A stretch of DNA of 64,000 nucleotides from positions 310,001 through 374,000 of the forward strand of contig BCJJ01000008.1 of assembly GCA_039545355.1 (NCBI GenBank), written 5' to 3'. The DNA comes from Trichosporon coremiiforme (Eukaryota > Basidiomycota > Tremellomycetes > Trichosporonales > Trichosporonaceae). A program made the translations under genes and the position numbers. The notes under the pieces are model-generated. The model was given only the letters and a program-made list of their open reading frames with translations, was not told where the DNA came from and searched no databases. Shown here one piece after another: positions 42,707 to 53,528 of the stretch; position 1 is the stretch's first letter; every line of letters begins with the position of its first letter.

Positions 42707-44218
42707 TCCGCCAGGACGGTGAGTTAAGGTTGCCCCGGTCCCACTTGCCCCCTCACCGCTGTTAGGGTAATGAGTCAGGCGACCGCGTCCTGGCCGTCCT
42801 AGAGTTTGGGTTCGATCGGTCTTCGGGGTCAGCTCGACTCGACGTCCTGACTGGCACCGCTCCGGGAATGAGGGAGTACGTCGGCGTCGGCGAGCGCGGG
42901 CGGTACAGTGGCATACACTGCAGAGTCGGCCGCACGTGCGCAGGAGGGGGGGCGGGGATGCGTGTTGTCGAGTGCGCTGTCGAGTGAGAGTGTAGAGGAT
43001 GACAAGGGGATGCATGCTGGGATACGTGTGAGGACTGTTCAGCGCTGGGTGAGCCCGCCTTGCACTGCAGACACGCTGCGGGTGTGAGTGGTGAGCACGG
43101 CGTGCGCACTTGTGCTGCGCGACGGTGTTGCGGTTGCGGTGGTGCAGAGGAGGCGAATGTGCAATCCAGGTCCGCACCTGACGGCCTCTACCTTCGCTCG
43201 GCAGATGCAGACAATGGCGACTCACGTGCCCAGCCTGAAGCCTGCAGATCTTGCGGACTATGGAGTTGCGTGCATAGTTTGAGACCACTCTGATACGCAC
43301 AATCACAATGAGGATCGACGATCATTCAGTCGTCGATCACAATGACGTCGGGAACAGTCAGTCAGTCTTAGGACAAAGCAGGGGTCTTCGGGTGGGAACC
43401 TTGGGTCTTTTGCTTCTCATCCTTGCAAAGCACATTCTGGATATCCGTTGCTTGGACTCGCTCTGGCCTCTGGACGCACTGAGCAGAACGTGACGATCTG
43501 TCGACTTCGTCACTGGACGACCTCCACCGACCTGCCCTTCGTTTGCCACTGACGCGTCTCAGGCACGTCAATTCCTCATTTCGTTTCCCTCACCCAGCCC
43601 CAGGAGCTAATATACTCCGATCCCTCTCCAGCCCTTCAGCGCCCTTCACCTCCCTCCGTCGCCCTTCAACTCCCTGCATCCCCTTTCACTCCCTGCTCTT
43701 CCCTCCAGTCACAGAATACGACTGTTATCACCCCGAATGAACCAGGCTGAATACCTGTGCGACGCCGAAAGTCGCGTCTTCTGACCGCCCGGAGTGCGCC
43801 ATGGCGGGCGCCAGCTCTGGCGCGGAGAGTGCTGATCCGCCGAAACGATTGGTGCTCGTTCCGTCGCACCTCTTATCATTACATCTGCCGGGGATACCGA
43901 ACTGTTGGGGCAAAAGAGAGCGTCAGAGGTGAGATCGACCGTGCAGAAGAAGAGGTGCGTGCCGCAGCGCCGTTGGGGCATACCCGTGAGCGATCGGGCA
44001 GCGGCCGCAGTCTCCAGTTGCCGAGACAGTCTTCCTCAACATGACCGTGGCCACCTTCCGATCAGTTACGCAGAAATCTATCTACATTTCCGATTCTCTC
44101 TTGCACTTCAGGCATCATTGGAGTCTCCCGCGTCAGCCCATGCTTTTGATGCATGCATTTTCGCGTTTTCTTACTCGCGAGCGTGTAAGTTCGACGAAGA
44201 AACATCCTCACAGCAGCG
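42707..44218. other. Intergenic region upstream of tRNA-Glu
   Basis: Short frames only; a CT-rich tract lies near 43580-43720. A tRNA-like B box (GGTTCGATC) near 42808 has no cloverleaf around it. Confidence 0.45.
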
Positions 44219-44315
44219 TCTTCGCTAGTATATCGGTTAGTATAATCGCCTCTCAAGTCCCAGAGATTGCTTCGGCAGTGCGCGATAGAGCAGGGTTCGA
44301 CTCCCTGGCGGAGAA
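44219..44315 (+). tRNA. tRNA-Glu(CTC) with 25-nt intron
   Basis: Complete cloverleaf. Acceptor TCTTCGC/GCGGAGA with discriminator A. D-arm GTAT-ATCGGTTA-GTAT. Anticodon stem ATCGC/GCGAT fully paired. T-arm CAGGG-TTCGACT-CCCTG. Anticodon CTC (44252-44254) reads GAG (Glu). A 25-nt intron (44256-44280) follows position 37. The A box TAGTATATCGG and B box GGTTCGACTCC are close to consensus. Confidence 0.92.
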
Positions 44316-45309
44316 TAGGTCTGCAAAGATCTCTCTTTTGGCATTCGAGAGATGTGTTTTTGGACGAATGGGGTGCCCGGGCGGTGGAGAAAGGGGCGGA
44401 GGAAGTGCGGGGTAAAATTGAATGTGTGGGTGTGGGTGGAGGTCGGTGGAGGTGCGGCGTCGGAGGACGGCTGCAGCCCGCAATTGTGATGGCCACTGCG
44501 GGACTTCTGCCGTGTGTGGGCGGAAGAGGGGTGCAATGGAAGATCAGAGGTCGAGGGGTGAGAGAGTGGAAAGTCAGGAATCTCGAAATTTGCGTTAGCT
44601 CGCCACCAGCTGATGCCTGCGACTAGCTCCTGAGCGTCGAGGGTTCGGTCGGTTCACTGTGACGCCGTTGAGCACGAGGCTCTAGGATAGCTCAAAGGAA
44701 CGGCACGTATCAGTTAAGCATACCTAAGATCTCTACGCTGTTAGCTGGTCAGTGGCGGTGCTGGAGCTCACCTCGAGCCAAGTTCGCAAACCTGTCTGCA
44801 AGTCGTCTGCCGCGTGTAAGTTGGCTTAGCTCCCTCTAGCCCGCTCGCTCTCTTCTCAGACCGTTCCGTCCTGCCTGGCAAAAGCCTTGCAGATGTACCG
44901 GAGTCAACCAGAACCACTGCGCTCGTCGAAGCACAAACCTCACGATCCGCCCCATCCCCCACTGCCTCCACAAGCGATGTACAGTGAATGACCAACTACG
45001 CAATGCATTTTCTGGCAATTAGCTCGTTGTTAGCTGCGTAAGGCTTACACTGCCTCGTATCAGTATCCATTATTTCTGCTGTGAGCTAATCGTGACGGAT
45101 GAAAAGCTCACATCTCTGCTATCCGTCCTGCTGACGGTCGTCTTCTTGGGTTTGCGGTGGGCATGGGAGGTAGCTACCTCGTCCTCGGCTCCACATAGCA
45201 CGCACTGCCTGTTAGCTCGGCTGCCGTAGACCTTTTGGCGCACCTCGTTTTCTCCCTGCCGCGACTGTGAGTGGGATCAGCTATCCTGACAAGCGCTGCA
45301 GCTTACAGA
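44316..45309. other. Region downstream of PMP3, possible spliced minus-strand sequence
   Basis: The minus strand has several CTAAC-type branch motifs next to AG (near 44590, 44740, 45030, 45210), like those of true introns in the neighbouring PMP3 gene. No gene model could be closed. Fragments such as QCVLCGAEDE and SHAHRKPKKTTVS would be in frame with PMP3 only if a weak donor directly before its stop codon were used. It could be a spliced 3' UTR, an alternative C-terminus or a separate gene. Confidence 0.3.
44336..44339 (+). terminator. Pol III T-run terminator of tRNA-Glu
   Basis: TTTT about 20 nt after the tRNA 3' end, the first T4 tract on the transcribed strand. Confidence 0.55.
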
Positions 45310-45851
45310 TTACATCGTTGCAATGACCCAGAAGGCATGCAGAATGCCGGGGAGCCAGCATAGGAACCAAAGCTGCGCGTCAGTTGCACTGCGATACTCG
45401 GTTAGCTCACGAAGATGTTTACGAGCAGCTGGCAGCCGCATCTGACGTTAGCCGCGCAAACAGCGCCTGGCAGCCCACCCAGTCTTCAGGAATCTGGTGT
45501 CAGCCGGATCCGACGTTCGTGCAGCAGTTTACATTGTCATGTGAGGGGGCGAGAATTGAGTTGGGAGCAGAGCGTTGGGAATGACAGCGTGGCTTGGGGG
45601 ACTTACACAGGCACGGGCGGGATGAAGACTGCGAGAATGTAGAGAGCGACGTCGGAGCAGCCGCTCGAGCGGCGGTGAGGTGGAGGAGGGGGGTAGTACA
45701 TCGTTTGCTGGGGGACGACTCGTTCTGCTGTTAGCTAGTGGGGGTCGCCACAAAGCTCACCATATCCACCACCAAGCTGAGCGTCAATGGGAGGCGGCGG
45801 TCGGTCCATCGGAGGCGGTGGTCGGTCCATCTTTTCGTTCCAAGTTGCCAT
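45310..45851 (-). CDS. PMP3: PMP3/Sna-type plasma membrane proteolipid
   Basis: Small hydrophobic UPF0057/PMP3-family protein tied to membrane potential and salt or cold stress in other fungi and plants. Exons on the complement: 45761-45851, 45607-45724, 45479-45493 (15 nt), 45411-45441 (31 nt), 45310-45372; total 105 aa. Two transmembrane helices form the family core: ALYILAVFIPPVPV, then a short loop with Cys (FLKTGCGCQ), then LLVNIFLWFLCWLPGILHAF. The N-terminus adds a Pro-rich segment with MDRPPPP twice in tandem and a YYPPPPP stretch, longer than the 55-residue yeast Pmp3 and closer to Sna-like members. Introns are 36, 113, 37 and 38 nt. The stop follows IATM; a C-terminal extension by alternative splicing cannot be excluded. 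Confidence 0.88.
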
Positions 45852-46265
45852 TGTGTCAAGTTTTTGTTGGGGGTGAGGGGGAAATGGAGAAGACGACGGG
45901 CAGGAGCCCGTGTTATATCTTGCGAGGGAGTGGGCTCAGAATGCTGCGTGAGAGCAAAGGCGCAAGGCACACGGCCGCCGTCATTGCATCCTGTGTGAGG
46001 CTTCGTTTGAGTTCATTTCAGATCCAGTTCACGGCGAGATCGCGACGCACATCTTCGACAGCCTCACCTCATCGATGCCACAGCCACTGACGTCAGGCAC
46101 GCCCCCAATACCCTCTTGGCTGGGTATTCCTGGCTGAGTGGCCAAATTACTTCCGCTCAGCTTCACCTCCACCAAGCATCGCGTGGGCATGGAGATTTTG
46201 AATCTTTCCAAGGTGGAGGTCCATCGAGCACCTACACCTACCCACCAACAACACCAAGACGAACA
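45852..46265. other. Divergent region between PMP3 and nucleolar-protein genes
   Basis: 414 bp between two divergent starts. No further gene is seen; no clear TATA box. Confidence 0.5.
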
Positions 46266-47542
46266 ATGGGCAAGCGCGCCGCCCCCGCCCCCGCTCCGGC
46301 GGGGAAGAAAATTACCTTCGGATCTGACGACGAGTTCGAGGACGCCCCCATCATCACCCCGACCGCGCAGCCGACGTACGCGGACGACAGCGATGAGGAC
46401 GACAGCGATGACGACGCGCCCGAGATGATCGGTGCTTCTGGCGCCAAGGCGGCCGAGCAGCGGAGACAGGCTGAAGAGGAAGCGTGAGCTATCAGGACTA
46501 TCCGCAGCTGACAGACAGCGAGAGGAGAGCGCAGAGGGACGCCGCGCGAGCGCGCGCGCAGAAGATCGCTGAGGCAAAGGCTGTCAAGGAGGCGGCGAAG
46601 GCTGCGGCCAAGGCGCCGAAGAGCTCGAAGAAGGCCGAGAAGGCGAAGCGGAAACGGGCCGAGCCCGAGTCTGACTCTGAGGGGGAGGAAGAGGGAAGCG
46701 ACGACGAGGACGACGAGGCCGCCCGCCTCCGCCGACGAATGGACGCCGCCATGGCTGCCGGATCCGGCGACAGCGAGATGGAGTCGGACGGTGACGACGA
46801 GTCGGGACTCGAGTCGGCCGACGAGGACGAGGACGACTACGATGACGCGGAGCTCGACGACGAGGACATGGAGGATGGAGAGAGCTTCCACACTGCCTCC
46901 GAGGACGAGGATGAGGGTGACGAGGGTGACGAGGAGGATGACGGAGCTGAGTCGGACGAGAGCGAGACACTGCGCGACGGCCCGCTCACGGCGAAGGAGA
47001 TCCAGATGCGCGCTCAGATGGACGCCATCTTCGCCGCCATGAACAAGGCCGAGGGTATTGTCCCGCCCAAGCCCAAGGCCGACAAGAAGGGCAAGGGCAA
47101 GGACGTCGCCTCCGAGCCGGAGAAGAAGCCGAAGAAGAAGACTGGCCCGTTGACGGAGGAGGACGAGAATGCGCTCTACGACCTGAGCGCGGGCGTGCCC
47201 CTCTCCGCCGCTGCGCTCGAGGAGGCCGAGGCTGAGCTCCAGTCGAAGAAGAAGAAGGCGGCCGGCAAGCAGGAGCAGGAGAAGCGTAACGCCGCGGCTG
47301 CCAAGAAGCGGGGAAACAAGCGGAAGCGGAGAAAGACCGACACGGTCGAGAAGGATCTCGGCGGGTCAACGCTGCACCTCCTCCAGCCTGTGCTTTCTGC
47401 TGGTGACGGACTGCCGCCGGTCATCGAGGTCGGAAGCCAGCAGAAGCGCGCCTCCGCCAAGTCGCGCTTCATGAAGAACGCCATGAAGGAAAGTGGACGT
47501 ATTCCCGGCAAGGCGATTCTCGACGGACGAAGGCGGCGATAG
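46266..47542 (+). CDS. Probable nucleolar U3 snoRNA-associated (Bud21/Utp16-like) protein
   Basis: Exons 46266-46483 and 46519-47542 (413 aa), intron 46484-46518 (35 nt). The start MGKRAAPAP is followed by KKITFGSDDEFEDAP and acidic Asp/Glu/Ser clusters. A coiled-coil-like Arg/Ala/Lys segment, a long acidic stretch (about 125-220) and a Lys/Arg-rich region (KKRGNKRKRRK) then lead to a conserved-looking end with SRFMKNAMKES and IPGKAILDGRRRR. Alternating acidic and basic blocks are typical of nucleolar ribosome-biogenesis factors. The C-terminal pattern suggests the U3 snoRNA-associated family, but this is a weak match by eye. Confidence 0.72.
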
Positions 47543-47688
47543 ACTTAGATTCGGAGTTTTAGGATATGTACAAGATATCAACTATGCTGCATGTCTAGTA
47601 TGATTAGGTGTTACAACTGATTCTTCCCGTGCGGCTCCGGTGCTCAGCTCACGGAGTCCGCCGGCTTCTGCCCTCGCACCAGGCGCGG

Positions 47689-49802
47689 CTACTTCTTCAC
47701 GGCCTTCTCCGGGTTCTTCTCATACGCGGAGCACCACTTGTCCCAAGCCTTGGCGGCCTTGTCCATCGTCCGCTTCAGGTCCTCCGCGACCTGGTCGCGC
47801 TCCCACGCCTCGTCCTCCCAGTTCGTGTGATGAGCGGCAACGTCCCATCCCATTGTCTCGAGCACCTCACCCTCGCTGGGGAGGTGCTGAGGCCAGGCGA
47901 AGCGCTTCGCGTTCACCTCAGCACAGGCGCAGCCAAGGTAAGCTTGCAAGGGTGAAACGCGGTCGGAGGGGACGAAGGACAGCCGGAGAGAGTCCTCGCT
48001 CGACGCGTCGCCTGACGGCACGGACGAGGACAGTCGCTTCGTGACGCTGCGTGCGATCTTGGCTCCACGGAAGGAGGAGGCAGCCCAGACCGCGTCGACC
48101 TCTAGCGCGCCGCCTGAACGTCAGTCTAACAACGGGACTGAAGGCAGCTAGACTTACCAAAGACCCATCCAACGAACACGAGCGCCCAGTCCAGCGCCGC
48201 GCTGACAGGTAGCAGTCCCGTGGCGATGACGGCGTCGCGCTGCGCCTTGCTCTTGGTCCTGAGCAGGGAGTTGACAAACTCCTCGCGGATCTGCTCTGGC
48301 GACTGCTGCATGCTCGGCGGGTAGATGAGAACCATCTCCTCGAGCTTTACGGTGGCGCCGGTCGTGTCCGCCTCGTCGTCGGTAGCGGAGACGTGCGAGT
48401 CCATCGAGCTTCGCGAGCTGTGCGGCGGTGCAAGTCCTTCCGGGTTCGGTAGCAGGCCAGCCGCCGAGTCCTTCGGGTGCGTGTCATCCTTCTTGTCCTT
48501 GCTGTCCTTAACAGCGCGTCGGAACTTCTCCCCATCCGATGGAATGCGCGTGAGGAAGTCAAGGTCCGCCGTTGTCGTCCGGTGCACAGCCCAGTTGACG
48601 CCCTTGGTCACGCGGCTCTTAAGCCCACGCCAGCTCGCGACCTTGTCCTTGCTCTCGTGAGCCGCGCGCACCTCCTCCTGCCACTTGCGCTGAACCTTCG
48701 TCGTCGTCTTCTCCTTCTCGCCCTCAGGCGGCTGGAGCAGCGGGGGAGGCGGCGGGGTATAGATCAGAAATCGCAGCGGCGGGGCGGGCACGTCGCCATG
48801 AAGCTGTGGTTGGGGGAACGGCAGCACGTAGGCAACCAACCGGTGGGGATCGCGGATGTAGTGGTCCGGTGATGGCGGACGCTGGCTCCGGTTGCTGCGC
48901 GTACTCCGCTGCGAAAGCACCGACGGGCTCGGGCTGGCAGCTCTTGGAGGCAATGTCGGCGGTACCAACGTTCGAGACCCCACTGCAATCGAGGATGCGA
49001 AGGGGTGACCGGCCGGTAGCGGAGTCGGCTCCGGCGAAGGTGAGCGCTCCGCATACGTCACGGTCGGGGGTCGATGCCGTTCATCCATGGCGAGGTGGAG
49101 TGCGTCGAAGATGCGGTCGAGTGGCGAGGTAGCGGCGAGTGCGTTGAACTTTACGGGGTTGGAAGGAGTCGTATGCGTAGGGTTTGCAGAAGATGTGGAA
49201 GGTTCAGAATCAGAGTAGTGCGCGTTCTCGATGGGTCGTCGGAGTCGTTGAAAGGCGTATAGATATGAGAGCGGGGGAGCAGAGGCAGGAGTCGATGTCT
49301 GGGGCCCAGCAGTCGTAGTCTCAGCCAAGTTAGCAGTGGGTTCCCAACGGAGGCGCAGGAGGCGAAATTTTGACCTCGCTACCAATCGCAGCGGACCCAG
49401 GGCGCCAGTGCCGACGCCTGAATTAGGTGATCGAGCACGCCGCGACTCGGCACTGGCGGGGCTGGAATGTGCGTGCGCCTCGGACGCGTTCCGTAGCACA
49501 CGGGGCAGTCGCAGAAGATGCTGCGCGCGGTGCGATCGGTGCCACCGGTGCTCGCGGTACAGTCGATGCGCGCGGTTGTGGTTGAAGTATGCGCTTGGGT
49601 GGTCCGCTCGTTGAACGGCTCGGTGCCCAGTTGCTGGCGGGGGCGTCGGCGGGGAAGGACGTGGAGTCGTCCTCGACGTTGAGTCTCGGGACTGATTCAA
49701 ACCAGGCTTTGCTGGTGGTGTTCTTGAGACTACGTTTGGGCTCGACGATGGTGCAAACGTTAATGGGACGTATCGTGCCAGACGCGAGAGCAGCTTGCGC
49801 AT
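47689..49802 (-). CDS. Fungal membrane-associated protein of unknown function
   Basis: Exons on the complement: 48158 upward, and 47689-48113, joined by a 44-nt intron in frame (GWVFG/GALEVDAVW). With the first ATG of the frame (49802) the product would be 689 aa, but the first 200 or so residues are Arg/Pro/His-rich and may be noncoding. The in-frame ATG at 49088 (MDERHRPPTVTYAERS) gives 451 aa, and an upstream spliced start is also possible. Distinct segments: PPLRFLIYTPPPPP, SWRGLKSRVTKGVNWAVHRT, then LLPVSAALDWALVFVGWVF, one probable membrane helix, followed by a Trp-rich soluble tail. I do not recognise the family. The end is convergent with the nucleolar-protein gene. Confidence 0.7.
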
Positions 49803-51001
49803 GCTGGTGCTGGCAGCAGCAAATGCAGTGGCTCAGCTCACGATCTCGCCGCACAGGATCCAGGACAGTGGCGTCGAGGTCGAGGAGCCAAGCACTACGG
49901 CTGGCCAGCCGTCTGGTACGTCGAGCGGACCCGAGTTTCACGCCGTCCGCCCCAGAACCCAGGACCTCGACTCAAGGCCCCAGAACACCCTCTGTCGAAT
50001 CCGAACAGAAGCGGATAGGGGCGAAGAGCTTGGGTGGACGGAATTTGGCGAGTGGTTTGTCCTGGTCAGGCAGGAGCAAGAGCAATGGTCGAGCACCGTC
50101 TAAAGAGTCCAAGGACGGCGGAAAGGAGGAAAGGGCGAGAGTGAGGGCGGCGGGGGGGGGGGGGGTTGCGTTTCGCTGGAGATGGCGGAGAGCGTGTCGG
50201 ATATCGCAGAGTCCGCAGGTCGTTAGGAAGTGTGGCCGAGTATCGAACGAGTAGAACGTGTTGACTGGAACTCTGGAAGTCTACGGTGCTGTCGGCTGTC
50301 GGTGCGAGGAGTGTGTGTGCCTGCTCGTGCAACTGCGAAAGGAGGCGCACAAAGGCGCGCGCAAGGCACTCTTAGCTGTGGTGACGTTATCAAGCTCGGC
50401 GTCTTCGCTGTTCACTCCACCCATGTCATCATGATCCTGACACTTTCCCTCTAACTGGCTTATCCCTGCCCTCCCTCAACTTCATAGAGCATTTGCACTC
50501 GATAGCATCTTGGACACGGTGCACAGAGCGCTGCGCTTCCGCCAATGCACAAGGGGCAGCCCGACGCCTCCGCGGTCAGAGAAGAACGCCGTGATAACTT
50601 CCCGAGGGCTGCGAGATCATTCTGACTCGCGAAATGACGTCAGCTTACTGGGGTGCCCTTCACCGCCAGGCGTCGTACGCGCGTTCCAACACGTCTATCT
50701 CTGGTCTGTCTGTTCACTGACCTTCTCCCTACCCTTTACCTCCCTTCCACCTCCTACTGCCCAATCCCTGCATTCCTGAGAGGACACCACCAACCATCCT
50801 ACGCCTCAAGGCTCCGCAGCATCCAGCCGTCGACGTCAAACCTTGCCGACAGCCTTGCGTGTTTGAACTTCGGATCGACTCGATCGACTTGACTTCTGCC
50901 CGCTGCCCGCTGATAACGATAAGAATCAACTGAGCACTCAATTCATCCCAGCTCCCCTCCTTGCCAGCTTGCGACACAGCCACCATCTCGCATCAGCAAG
51001 C
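49803..51001. other. Divergent intergenic region
   Basis: Contains a G14 homopolymer (50152-50165) on the plus strand and a CT-rich leader just before the flavoprotein start at 51002. No gene is called. Confidence 0.5.
50152..50165. repeat. Poly-G homopolymer, 14 nt
   Basis: Fourteen consecutive G on the plus strand, the longest G run in the window. It lies upstream of the minus-strand membrane-protein gene, where it reads as poly-C. Confidence 0.9.
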
Positions 51002-52252
51002 ATGTCCAACGAGCAGTACGACGTCATCGTAGTCGGCGCCGGCATCGCCGGCTCGCTCCTGTCCCGCAACCTTTCCCCCCACGTGCACACCCTCCTACTC
51101 GACCGCTCGCTCTCCTTCCCAGGTTCGACAGGCCATGCGCCCGGTTTCGTCGGCGAGCTGAACACGATCCCGACACTGACGCAACTCGCCCGCCGCAGTA
51201 TCGCGCTCTACCGCTCCATTCCCGGCGGCTTCAACAGTGTCGGCGGTCTCGAGGTGCTTCAGGGACCCAATTGGCCGGGCAAGACGGCAGAGGACACGGC
51301 ACAGACGTTGATGGATCGCGAGAAGTTGGCGAGAGAGCAAGGCGTGGAGGCCGAAGTCCTCCTGCCGAAAGAGACAGCAAGGCAGTGTCCCGCCCTCGTC
51401 CGGCCTGACAACGGGGGCGGCATCCGGTTCCCAAACGACGGGACTGCGAATGCGCGCCGGATCTCCCTTTGGGGCCGGGAACAGGCCCAGTACGCCGGAG
51501 CCAAGATTGTTGAGGCGGATGTCACTTCGATCGACGGCTCCGGTGACGACTGGACCATCAAGACGAGCACCGGTGAGTACAAGGCGAAGCGCGTCGTGCT
51601 CGCTACGGGAGTCTGGGCATCCCAACTCGCCCCAGAGACGCAGGTCACGGCCCTCCCCGTCGCCCATCCCTATGCGTACACGAAAGTGCGTGCTGAGAGG
51701 GAGCAGACTGGGCCTTTTGTCCGCTTCCCCGGTCCCCACGTCTACGCGCGCGACCACGGCGACCGCTACGGCGTAGGTTCCTACGCCCACGACCCGCTTC
51801 ACGTCCTGCACACCTCGAAGCTCGCCTCGGCCTATGACGCATGGGACCAGAACTTCACCCGCGTACTGAACCGTGCCCTCTCTATCCTGCCGAAGGACAC
51901 GGCCGACGCCTTTGACCCCATCAAGCCCCTGCCTGAGAGTTATCACGGAGACGTGCCGAAGGACGCGTACGCGTTCAACGGCCTGTTCACCGTGACTCCC
52001 GATGGGCTGCCGCTGTTTGGGCAGAGCAAGACGGGGCTGTGGCTCGCGGTCGGCGCGTGGGTCACGAATGCGGGAGGCGCGTGCGATGTTCTCGCGAAGG
52101 AGATTAGGGCGAGTCTGGGGCAGAAAGTGGAGCAGGAGGATGAGCTCGCGAAGAAGATGGACCCGCGGCGGTTCGAGGGCCGGAATCCGGACGAGGTGAC
52201 GAAGCAGGCGCTCGCGACCTACAACGACATCTACAACAAGGACAAGGCATAG
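51002..52252 (+). CDS. FAD-dependent amine/glycine oxidase-like protein (dimethylglycine dehydrogenase-like)
   Basis: Predicted DAO-family flavoprotein oxidising an N-methylated or secondary amino acid. Single exon, 416 aa from the ATG at 51002. The FAD-binding motif DVIVVGAGIAGSLL puts GxGxxG at residues 12-17. STGHAPGFVGELN resembles the flavin-contact segment of dimethylglycine and sarcosine dehydrogenases. The strand VVLATGVWAS and the C-terminal GLFTVTPDGLPLFGQ and VGAWVTNAGG are typical of the superfamily. The folate-binding aminomethyltransferase half of full-length dimethylglycine dehydrogenase is absent, so it is a stand-alone oxidase domain. No signal peptide is seen. It converges with the GST gene. 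Confidence 0.85.
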   Translation: MSNEQYDVIVVGAGIAGSLLSRNLSPHVHTLLLDRSLSFPGSTGHAPGFVGELNTIPTLTQLARRSIALYRSIPGGFNSVGGLEVLQGPNWPGKTAEDTAQTLMDREKLAREQGVEAEVLLPKETARQCPALVRPDNGGGIRFPNDGTANARRISLWGREQAQYAGAKIVEADVTSIDGSGDDWTIKTSTGEYKAKRVVLATGVWASQLAPETQVTALPVAHPYAYTKVRAEREQTGPFVRFPGPHVYARDHGDRYGVGSYAHDPLHVLHTSKLASAYDAWDQNFTRVLNRALSILPKDTADAFDPIKPLPESYHGDVPKDAYAFNGLFTVTPDGLPLFGQSKTGLWLAVGAWVTNAGGACDVLAKEIRASLGQKVEQEDELAKKMDPRRFEGRNPDEVTKQALATYNDIYNKDKA

Positions 52253-52421
52253 TTGGTTTCTGTACATTATAGCATTCGGATATCATTTCGCACTACTCTA
52301 CCAAGCTTGGATATCAGGTACGATTCGGACGGAGAGGGAAGAGTGATGCCTCGGCAATCAAAGCTTAGCCTTCGCCCTGGGTCTCGATTTATCAGCACCA
52401 GACCGTACCTTTGCGAATTTC

Positions 52422-53407
52422 CTACTCGGGCGACGGGCCGGTGACCTGCTTGTCCTCCTCCTCCTTCATCCTCTTCATGGCGCGCGTGTACGCCGACCGG
52501 TTCTCGGTACGTTCGACCCATGCGAGCGTCTTCGGGCCGAGCGTGTACTCTCCGCGGCCCCCCTTCGCGATCGCGCTGAGGGGGAAGATCATCATGAACT
52601 GGGTGTCAGCTGAATCCGGCGAAACCGACAGCTTGCCCCCTTCCTCCTTAGTGCGTGGAGGAAAGAACAAAGGATAGACTCACATCACCCTCGCCCAGCT
52701 TGTCGTTACCCGAAAAGCCCTCGTTCTTCTCAAGGAACTGCTCGACATAGTCGAGCATGGGCTGGAGGTTCTTCTTCTCCATGCCCTGGACAAACTTGTT
52801 GAAGGCCCAGATACCGCCCTGGAAGAACAGCAGCAGGTACAGCGACTTGTACGCGCCAAAGCCTTCTGCAATCTTGCCGCTCGTGAAGGCGGACTGGAGG
52901 TGGAGCATGAGCGAGCCCTCGGAGAAGTGGTTCCAGAACGTCGAGTCGGGCGACGGGGTCGACTCGGTCGAGGCGGCGGGATGGTGCGCCAGCAGCTGGT
53001 TCACGATGAAGCCCGACTCGGTGATTGTGTGTCCGTCGGGGAGGGTGATGGCGGGAGCCTGGGGTTAGCTTGCAACCAATTTGCGGTCAACTGATCTGCT
53101 TTGGGGAGCAGGGTTGGGGGACGGGGTAAGACAGAGTGACACCCACCTTGCCCATGGGGACCGCCTCGGCCAGCGACTTGGGCCCCTTGCCCTCCTTCGT
53201 ACGAGCATACACCTTGACATCGTAGGGAAGACCGAGTTCCTGTTCCGTTAGCTGCAATTCGGTGTACTTAGCTGGTACTGCGTTCGACAGCGCCAACGCT
53301 CCACTTGCACCGCAGCGCGGGCGTGCGCAACTCACCTCCAGGAGCCAGAAGATGCGCTCGGAGCGCGACTGCGTGAGGTGGTGGATGAGGATCTTGCCGT
53401 CGCTCAT
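52422..53407 (-). CDS. Glutathione S-transferase (fungal Gtt1-like)
   Basis: Predicted cytosolic or ER-associated conjugation enzyme for electrophiles. Exons on the complement: 53336-53407, 53147-53239, 52684-53058, 52422-52598 (238 aa), all phase 0. The thioredoxin-like N-terminus begins with HHLTQSRSERIFWLLE, matching the catalytic Ser/Arg region of Gtt1-type GSTs, and continues across intron 1 as ELGLPYDVKVYAR. APAITLPDGHTITESGFIV contains the cis-Pro turn and the ES pair that binds the glutathione gamma-glutamyl group. The all-helical C-terminal domain follows. Introns are 96, 88 and 85 nt. Confidence 0.92.
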
Positions 53408-53522
53408 TTTGGTTGCACGTTGGTGATGGAGGATGGAGCGATGCAAAGATCGACCGGGTAAGAGGTCAAACAGAAGACCGGATGTAAGAAGTCTGGAAGA
53501 AGCCGACACTACTGGCCCCGAC

Positions 53523-53528
53523 TTTATA
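53523..53528 (-). promoter_or_regulatory. TATA box candidate of the GST gene
   Basis: TATAAA on the minus strand, about 115 nt before the GST ATG. Confidence 0.5.

Noticed and set aside
42800..42830. GGTTCGATC resembling a tRNA B box
   Set aside because: No pairing arms or A box at the proper distance on either strand.
51095..52267. 390-codon minus-strand frame
   Set aside because: Antisense shadow of the dimethylglycine-dehydrogenase-like gene.
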